64,000 nt of DNA, taken from Pseudomonas fluorescens (GTDB taxonomy: Bacteria; Pseudomonadota; Gammaproteobacteria; Pseudomonadales; Pseudomonadaceae). The stretch covers positions 62,001-126,000 of the forward strand of contig NZ_CABVHY010000001.1 in assembly GCF_902497875.1 (NCBI RefSeq), in the 5' to 3' direction. This document shows positions 59,501 to 64,000 of the stretch, in pieces. The position numbers and the translations under genes were made by a program. Under the pieces are notes generated by a model. It saw only the letters and a list, made by a program, of their open reading frames with translations. It was not told where the DNA came from and searched no databases. Each line of letters starts with the position of its first letter. The stretch's first letter is position 1.

Positions 59501-60368
59501 CTTCGCCAACCTGATCCGCTTGTTCGATGCCGCGGTGCAGGCCGTGGCCGCGCTGGACGAGCCGGATGACATGAACCCACTGGCGGCCAAGGTTCGCAGC
59601 GAGCGTGCAGCGCTGTTGTTGTCCGGGCTGGATGAGGAAGCCGCGGCGCGTCAGGCCGGCTGGCGAATCTTCGGCGCCAAGCCCGGTGCCTATGGCGCGG
59701 GCGTGCAGGGCGCCATCGACGGTCGCCTGTGGCAAAGCCGCGAGGACCTGGCCGAGGTCTACCTGAACTGGGGCGGCTACGCCTATGGCGGTGCCGATGA
59801 AGGCACCGCGGCGCGCGAGCAATTTGCCCAGCGGTTGAGCCAGGTTCAGGCCGTCCTGCAAAACCAGGACAACCGTGAGCATGACCTGCTCGATTCAAAC
59901 GACTATTACCAATTCCAGGGCGGCATGCTTGCCGCCGTGGAAAGCCTAAGCGGCGAGCAAGCCGCCAGTTACCATGGCGACCACAGCCAGCCCGACCTGC
60001 CGAAGATTCGCACCTTGAAGGAAGAGCTGAACCGGGTGATCCGTTCCCGCGCCGCCAATCCCAAGTGGATCGAAGGGGTCAAGCGCCATGGCTATAAAGG
60101 AGCTTTCGAACTGGCGGCGACCGTGGATAATCTGTTCGCCTTCGACGCCACCACGCAGTTGATCGACGATCATCAATACGCCTTGCTCGCCGATGCCTAT
60201 CTGCTCGACCCGTCGACCCGTGAATTCGTCCGGCAACACAACCCCCACGCCCTGCGCGACATGACCGAACGCCTGCTCGAAGCCCAGCAGCGGGGGATGT
60301 GGAGCGAGCCAGGCGAGTACCGCGAGGCGCTTGAGAATCTGTTGCTGGATATAGAAGAAGACACCTGA
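56595..60368 (+). CDS. cobN: cobaltochelatase large subunit
   Basis: This 1,257-residue protein of the CobN/magnesium-chelatase H-subunit family has GGIGYWRYGVERL near residue 90, the long central NYPTRDGRIGNGVGLDTPAA, GVIHVGKHGNLEWLPGK, and PSGAPSRGRLDVLPTGRNFFS. It binds hydrogenobyrinic acid a,c-diamide and inserts cobalt with help from an ATPase. The length is normal. The helper subunits are probably the ChlI-like ATPase and VWA protein encoded next. Confidence 0.96.
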   Translation: MHLLRTQPGGFVSDDNIADLGQTPAELVILCSGDSSLALLAEAAQQLPDDYPSLRLANPMQVQNHASVDLYVDEVLRHAKIILISLHGGIGYWRYGVERLVQLAERGVQLILVPGDDRPDPELSDLSTVAAEDRDRLWHYLRQGGMGNALDLYRCLASRWLGREYPWAEPQILPRTAIYHPHKSPAVLSDWQADWQADQPVAAVLFYRSHLQAANTAFIDVFCQRLQAVGLNPLPIALASLKEPDCLTVVEDLLDEVSASVILNTTGFAQSSPEAPHLRPFRRNIPVIQAICAQDNESGWRASEQGLGPRDLAMHIALPELDGRIISRPISFKDLAWRSERSQSDVVCYRAQPERMDFVAELARRWIELARVPNGEKRIALILANYPTRDGRIGNGVGLDTPAAALNILRALHAEGYPLPADLPVSGTALIEQLLGGVSNDLETIDQRPCQQSLALDDYCTMLNALPEANRNAVLERWGSPESDPMFRGGRMMIAGLRFGLTFVGIQPARGYQVDPSAVYHDPDLVPPHGYLAFYFWLRKTYGAHGVIHVGKHGNLEWLPGKGVGLSENCWPDALLGPLPNIYPFIVNDPGEGAQAKRRTQAVIIDHLMPPLTRAETYGPLRDLELLADEYYEAQLLDPRRARELQRDILKLVRDSHIDRELQLDDQLDSDADAAIWLPRLDTYLCDLKESQIRDGLHVFGESPVGRLRIDTLLALLRIPRGDGRGAQSSLLRALAKAFELGFDPLDCDLGAPWTGPRPVALQALSDELWRSAGDSRERLELFAAQLIERALSADVDTLNTPGWSEVQVIIDSLRKVVAPRLDACGPAEMRGLLDALSGRFVPAGPSGAPSRGRLDVLPTGRNFFSVDVRNLPTTTAWRIGFQSANLILERHLQDHGDHLRQLGLSVWGTATMRTGGDDIAQAMGLMGVRPVWATGSQRVDDFEILPLSLLDRPRVDVTLRVSGFFRDAFANLIRLFDAAVQAVAALDEPDDMNPLAAKVRSERAALLLSGLDEEAAARQAGWRIFGAKPGAYGAGVQGAIDGRLWQSREDLAEVYLNWGGYAYGGADEGTAAREQFAQRLSQVQAVLQNQDNREHDLLDSNDYYQFQGGMLAAVESLSGEQAASYHGDHSQPDLPKIRTLKEELNRVIRSRAANPKWIEGVKRHGYKGAFELAATVDNLFAFDATTQLIDDHQYALLADAYLLDPSTREFVRQHNPHALRDMTERLLEAQQRGMWSEPGEYREALENLLLDIEEDT

Positions 60369-60488
60369 CCTGTGGGAGCGGCGGTGCGGCGATTCGACTT
60401 GTCCGCGAAGGCGGCCTCACAGGCAACAAAGAACCCGTGTTTCTGCAGAAGAATAGCGGTCACAGGTTTTGCGAGGACTTCGTCCTCG

Positions 60489-60552
60489 ATCGCGAGCAAG
60501 CTCGCTCCCACAGGTATTGTGCTGTCCTTGTGGGAGCGAGCTTGCTCGCGAT
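60489..60552. repeat. REP inverted repeat between cobN and the chelatase ATPase gene
   Basis: The arms ATCGCGAGCAAGCTCGCTCC (from 60489) and its reverse complement ending at 60552 form a long hairpin within the 230-base gap. It may separate expression of cobN from the downstream chelatase genes. Confidence 0.85.
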
Positions 60553-60598
60553 AGCGGACTGACAGGCGAAACATAACTCGACCTACCGAGAACAGAAT

Positions 60599-61606
60599 AT
60601 GAGCCACACCCCACATTTCCCCCTCTGCGCCGTGGTCGGTGCCGATGCCCTGAAGCTCGCGCTGTGCCTCACCGCCATCGATCCGAAGATCGGCGGGGTG
60701 CTGATCGAAGGACCGCGCGGCATGGCCAAGTCGACCCTGGCCCGAGGCCTGGCGGATCTGTTGGCCAGCGGGCAATTCGTCACCTTGCCACTGGGCGCCA
60801 CTGAAGAGCGACTGGTTGGCACCCTGGACCTGGACGCCGCACTCGGCGAAGGTCGCGCGCAGTTTTCCCCGGGCGTGCTGGCCAAGGCCGACGGCGGCGT
60901 GCTGTATGTCGATGAAGTGAACCTGCTGCCCGACCACCTGGTTGACCTGTTGCTGGACGTCGCCGCCAGCGGTACCAACCTGATCGAGCGAGACGGCATT
61001 TCCCATCAGCATCCGGCGCGTTTCGTGCTGATTGGCACCATGAACCCGGAAGAGGGTGAACTGCGCCCGCAGTTGCTTGACCGCTTCGGGTTGAACGTCG
61101 CCTTGAGCGGGCAGACTCCACCGACCGAACGTGGGCAGATCATCCGTCGGCGGCTGGACTTCGACAGCGATCCGCAAGCGTTCTGCGCACAATGGGAAAG
61201 CCCGCAGCGAGCCCTGCGCGAACGCTGCCAGCAGGCGCGCTCGACCCTGGCGAGCATTCCTCTCGACGATCAGTCCCTGGCGCAGATCACCGAGCGCTGC
61301 TTTGCGGCCGGCGTCGATGGGATGCGCGCCGATCTGGTCTGGTTGCGAGCGGCTCGGGCCCATGCCGCATGGCGTGGTGCTCCAGCGATTGACGAAGAAG
61401 ATATCGACGCGGTGGCGGAGTTCGCCCTGCGTCATCGTCGTCGTGAGCAGTCTCCGCCCGCGCCGAACCAGGCCAGCGCGCCACAGTCGCAATTGGCAAA
61501 AAATCCCGACCCCGGCGAAGGCCAGGGGCAATGGGGCGAAATGCCCGCCCAGGCACTGCCGGTCGGCGCAAGACGTGAAGTCCCGAGCTGGCCAAAAAAG
61601 CCCTAG
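60599..61606 (+). CDS. magnesium/cobalt chelatase ATPase subunit (ChlI-like)
   Basis: This 335-residue AAA+ protein of the ChlI/BchI type has Walker A EGPRGMAKSTLARGL near residue 40, Walker B GGVLYVDEVNLLPDHLVD, the sensor GTMNPEEGELRPQLLDRFGL and a C-terminal helical domain. The tail after residue 280 is Pro/Gln-rich. Behind cobN it most likely energises cobalt insertion in place of CobS. No strong ribosome-binding site is seen before ATG 60599. Confidence 0.9.
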   Translation: MSHTPHFPLCAVVGADALKLALCLTAIDPKIGGVLIEGPRGMAKSTLARGLADLLASGQFVTLPLGATEERLVGTLDLDAALGEGRAQFSPGVLAKADGGVLYVDEVNLLPDHLVDLLLDVAASGTNLIERDGISHQHPARFVLIGTMNPEEGELRPQLLDRFGLNVALSGQTPPTERGQIIRRRLDFDSDPQAFCAQWESPQRALRERCQQARSTLASIPLDDQSLAQITERCFAAGVDGMRADLVWLRAARAHAAWRGAPAIDEEDIDAVAEFALRHRRREQSPPAPNQASAPQSQLAKNPDPGEGQGQWGEMPAQALPVGARREVPSWPKKP

Positions 61607-62262
61607 GCATTCGCCCCCGATCCGACGCGGGGGCGAATGCCAAACCCCGCGCGGGACGCCTGAAAAATGGCCGCCAAGGCCAAAGCCGTACCGCAAAAAG
61701 CGGCTCGATCAATTGGCCCGGGACATTGCTCAATGGCCGTCCGCGCCAGCGCGAAGACCTGCTGTACCGCCTGCGCAGTCGTTCGCCCCATGAGCTGTGG
61801 CTGGTGATTGTCGATGCATCGGCTTCAACTCGCCGGCACCAGGCCCTGAGCGACGCCAAAGGGCTGCTGGCGCAGCTGTTCGATGACGCTTACCGTCGAC
61901 GGGCACGCCTGGCGTTGCTGACCGCCAGTGGTCACTCGCCGCAATGGCAGGTGCAAGGCCTGAAAGCCTCGAGTGGTCTGCGAAGCTGGCTCGATGCACT
62001 CGGCGCCGGGGGTGGCACGCCGCTGCTGGCCGCCCTGGATGAGGCGGTCCGCTGGCTGGCGTTCAGGCAGCAGCGTTTCCCCGCGGAGCAGCAGCGATTG
62101 TTACTGCTGACCGATGGCCGCTTGAAGAACTGGCCTACGCTGCCGACGATCAATTGCCCGGGGTTGCTGGTGGACATCGAAAGAGGCCCGATCCGGCTCG
62201 GTCGGGCAAAGGAGCTGGCCAGCGGACTGCAGGCGCAGTATCGACATATCGACACCCTGTAA
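61588..62262 (+). CDS. VWA-domain protein, probable chelatase partner (start uncertain)
   Basis: The VWA domain is clear: the MIDAS motif DASAS in LWLVIVDASASTRR, GAGGGTPLLAALDEA, and LLLLTDGRLKNW. Sequence before the only common start (TTG 61726) also looks like coding sequence: a basic region and then GSINWPGTLLNGRPRQRED. The frame is open back to 61579, and the best candidate start is CTG 61588 (L-A-K-K-A), overlapping the ATPase gene by 19 bases. With TTG 61726 the protein has 178 residues, with CTG 61588 it has 224. It probably corresponds to the ChlD/CobT role. Confidence 0.75.
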   Translation: MAKKALGIRPRSDAGANAKPRAGRLKNGRQGQSRTAKSGSINWPGTLLNGRPRQREDLLYRLRSRSPHELWLVIVDASASTRRHQALSDAKGLLAQLFDDAYRRRARLALLTASGHSPQWQVQGLKASSGLRSWLDALGAGGGTPLLAALDEAVRWLAFRQQRFPAEQQRLLLLTDGRLKNWPTLPTINCPGLLVDIERGPIRLGRAKELASGLQAQYRHIDTL

Positions 62263-62352
62263 CGGCCTGTCGCGTATTGCCGCGCGTCAAGGCTGGAGTG
62301 TGCAAGTGAACTGCTCGTATGCTGCCGGCTTCGCGAATCACAGGAGTGAAGC

Positions 62353-62999
62353 ATGCGCGTACTGGTCAGCAACCTTAAGGACGATTTTCGCGTTAAAGCC
62401 TATGCCGGCACCAACGGCGTATTGCTCGCCATGGACCTGGCCGAGTCCAGGCGCGCGGGCCTGCTGGGCTTTGCCATCGAGAAGCAGCTCACCGAAAACA
62501 ATCCGATGCAGTCGGAACAGGCGCTGTTCGCCGGCTTCTCGTCGCGCTCGGGCCAGGGGGATCTGCAAGCGTTCGTCGAGATTATCAGCGCGACAAAGAA
62601 AGACCTGCTGTTCGCTACGGCCTTCGCACTGCCGGAGCGCATTCTCGATGCCTTGCTCGGCCAGCCTCACGACCAGGTACTGCGCTACGGGCTGCAGAAC
62701 AGGGCCAGCCGCATCAGCGGCTACCATGCCGATCGCACGGCCGAGTTCACCGCCACGGCCCTGTTGAACAATGGTCTGGAGGGCTGAACTTCCTGATCAT
62801 GCGTGGCGATACTGATCTGGCCGATCGCTAAGGCCTGGAACTGCTGCGCTTCTACGAGCATTACCGGTTTCGCTACTACGTGAAAAAGCTCGCATTGAAA
62901 CAGGTGCGGCCGCTGTCAGTGGACAATAGCTGGAGCGACGACTATTACCGCCCGGGTGATTTGCGGATGATGTCGAGGTTGCGTTTTTCCGGGCGTTGA
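62353..62999 (+). pseudogene. phospholipase-D-like protein remnant
   Basis: An intact frame of 144 residues (62353-62787) begins like PLD-domain proteins of Pseudomonas (MRVLVSNLKDDFRVKAYAGT, LLGFAIEKQLTE). It then seems to jump and ends at 62787. In another frame after it, FLIMRGDTDLADR-stop-GLELLRFYEHYRFRYY continues to RPGDLRMMSRLRFSGR with a stop at 62997-62999. This fits the C-terminus of the same kind of protein, interrupted by a stop codon at about 62829. The full-length family is several times larger, so both an internal deletion and point mutations have occurred. Confidence 0.7.
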
Positions 63000-63315
63000 C
63001 TGTGTGTGCCTTAAAAGATCGCAGCCTGCGCCAACTCCTGCGCCGTCTGTAGGAGCAGGCGGTCGATGTTCGATTGCTCGCGAAGGCGGCCTGACAGTCG
63101 GCCTGTTTTCTTGCGTACGCGATGCCCTTGTAGGAGCTGCCGCAGGCTGCGATCTTTTGATCTTGATTTTCGGCAATCTCCAGAACCGCTAAAAGATCGC
63201 AGGCTGCGCCAGCTCCTACGCCGACCGTGGTTGGCCGAAAGATCTGTGAGATGCCCAGCCTTATGTGTTCGGAAAAATCCGCCAGACACCCGCAACAGGG
63301 GTTCAAGCCTCACCC
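63000..63315. repeat. cluster of GATCGCAGCC-type REP arms
   Basis: Three arms of the same family as at 3167 lie here. They are 63011-63036 and 63191-63219 in one orientation, and 63130-63158 inverted. Together they fill most of the 316-base gap between the PLD remnant and the DUF2790 gene. Nothing else is recognisable. Confidence 0.8.
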
Positions 63316-63573
63316 TCAACTCTGATCAATACACCCATCCCCAAACGCCGGATAACGCAAGATACGGGTCACCCCCGAACTGTCGACATAGGTCATTTCC
63401 CGTGTCCCGATCCCGCAATAACTGGTGTCCGACATGCTGATCACTCGCGCCACATCCAGCGGCATGGAATACCGGTAATCCTCGACTATCGGCTGTTTGC
63501 CGTCATCGGTCGAAGCGGCCAATGCCGTGCCGCTCGAGGCGAGCAAGGCCAGGGCGAACAAGGTGCTTTTCAT
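63316..63573 (-). CDS. secreted DUF2790 protein
   Basis: This 85-residue protein has a signal peptide (MKSTLFALALLASSGTALA) and a DUF2790 body (VEDYRYSMPLDVARVISM, CGIGTREMTYVDSSG, ILRYPAFGDGC). Two cysteines may pair. The family is almost limited to Pseudomonas, where it occurs in many copies. Function is unknown. GGGAG precedes the ATG. Confidence 0.92.
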   Translation of the reverse strand: MKSTLFALALLASSGTALAASTDDGKQPIVEDYRYSMPLDVARVISMSDTSYCGIGTREMTYVDSSGVTRILRYPAFGDGCIDQS

Positions 63574-63635
63574 GATGAGCTCCCGTAATGGCTACTGAAG
63601 GATTTCAGTAGTCGTACGACGAGCCCCGTGACGAT

Positions 63636-64000
63636 TTATTCCACGCTCAAGGACACCGTTCCAGGTTGGGGAATCGGATTGCGCATCAGCGTCCCGACCA
63701 CCAGCGCACCCAGCAACGCCAGCAGTCCCGCGACCCACAGCAGCAGGCTGAAGCCGCCGACAAAAGCCTGGCGGGCCAGTGGTTCGACCACCAGGCGCGC
63801 AGCTTCGGGCAACTCGCTCAACGCTGCCGGCATGTCGCCGGCAACCACCCGCGAAGCAATGCTCTGTGTGTGTCCAAGCCATTGCGCCGCCTCGAGCTTC
63901 AGGCTGGCGTGCAACAATTGCTCGGTATGGCTGCTCAGCAGCGCGCCAAATACCCCGATGGTCAGCACGATCGCACTGAAGCGCATGGTGGTGCTCATGC
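63636..64000 (-). CDS. MFS transporter (DHA2-like), C-terminal part only
   Basis: The frame is open to the window's last base. The visible part of about 121 residues reads STTMRFSAIVLTIGVFGALLSS, like the 'classical' segment before the last spans of 14-span drug:H+ antiporters. A soluble loop (EAAQWLGHTQSIASRVVAGD) and a final span (FSLLLWVAGLLALLGALVVG) follow. An ATG at 63998 exists, but the sequence looks like the middle of a longer protein, so the start is most likely outside. Confidence 0.7.
   Translation of the reverse strand, partial: MSTTMRFSAIVLTIGVFGALLSSHTEQLLHASLKLEAAQWLGHTQSIASRVVAGDMPAALSELPEAARLVVEPLARQAFVGGFSLLLWVAGLLALLGALVVGTLMRNPIPQPGTVSLSVE

Overview
The window is a stretch of chromosome from a Pseudomonas, most likely of the P. 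fluorescens lineage. This rests on the GC-rich coding bias, the REP/REPIN-type palindromes scattered between genes, and typical Pseudomonas genes (cti, nfuA, a DUF2790 protein, an orphan ccoN, a dermonecrotic-toxin/LRR protein). No rRNA, tRNA, insertion sequence or CRISPR array was recognised.

Layout. (1) 1-6.3 kb: the tail of a DUF488 gene, a cytochrome b561/PepSY pair, a divergent orphan cbb3 oxidase subunit ccoN, a LysR regulator and a Tat-exported YtcJ-type amidohydrolase. (2) 6.7-33.5 kb: a complete-looking type VI secretion cluster on the + strand. The order is tssB, tssC, tssK, tssL, an OmpA-domain protein, hcp, clpV(tssH), vgrG, a multidomain cargo effector with a C-terminal GH19 lysozyme-like domain, a secreted putative immunity protein, PAAR, an accessory membrane protein, tssM, tssA, tssF, tssG, tssJ, tssE, and a TssA/ImpA-like plus OmpA protein. 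As given, tssG is interrupted by a one-base frameshift. The two OmpA domains form a 354-bp direct repeat 20.9 kb apart. (3) 33.7-36 kb: SCP2 protein, histidine phosphatase, SohB protease. (4) 36.3-41.1 kb: a hypothetical gene and a 1,324-residue dermonecrotic-toxin/leucine-rich-repeat protein whose end resembles a truncated, cysteine-less NEL ubiquitin-ligase domain. (5) 41.1-45.1 kb: sulfite reductase cysI with its DUF934 partner, a 37-residue membrane protein, a periplasmic binding protein and a DUF2970 protein. (6) 45.1-45.45 kb: a REP pair enclosing 42-bp tandem repeats. (7) 45.4-62.3 kb: B12-linked metH, then cti and nfuA, then a cobalamin block. In this block cbtB-cbtA-cobE-cobM (minus) and cobW-cobN-ChlI-like ATPase-VWA protein (plus) diverge, each side led by its own cobalamin riboswitch. 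(8) 62.3-64 kb: a decayed phospholipase-D-like gene, REP elements, a DUF2790 protein and the 3' end of a DHA2-type MFS transporter.

How the parts work together. The T6SS genes supply the membrane complex (TssJLM plus OmpA anchors), baseplate (TssEFGK plus VgrG/PAAR), tail (TssBC, Hcp, TssA) and recycling ATPase (ClpV), with a peptidoglycan-targeting effector and its periplasmic immunity protein beside vgrG. In the cobalamin block, CbtAB probably imports cobalt, CobN with the ChlI/VWA pair probably inserts it into the corrin ring, and CobM and CobE act on ring synthesis. MetH, encoded nearby, uses the finished cofactor. Both cobalamin operons are probably shut off by the end product through the riboswitches.
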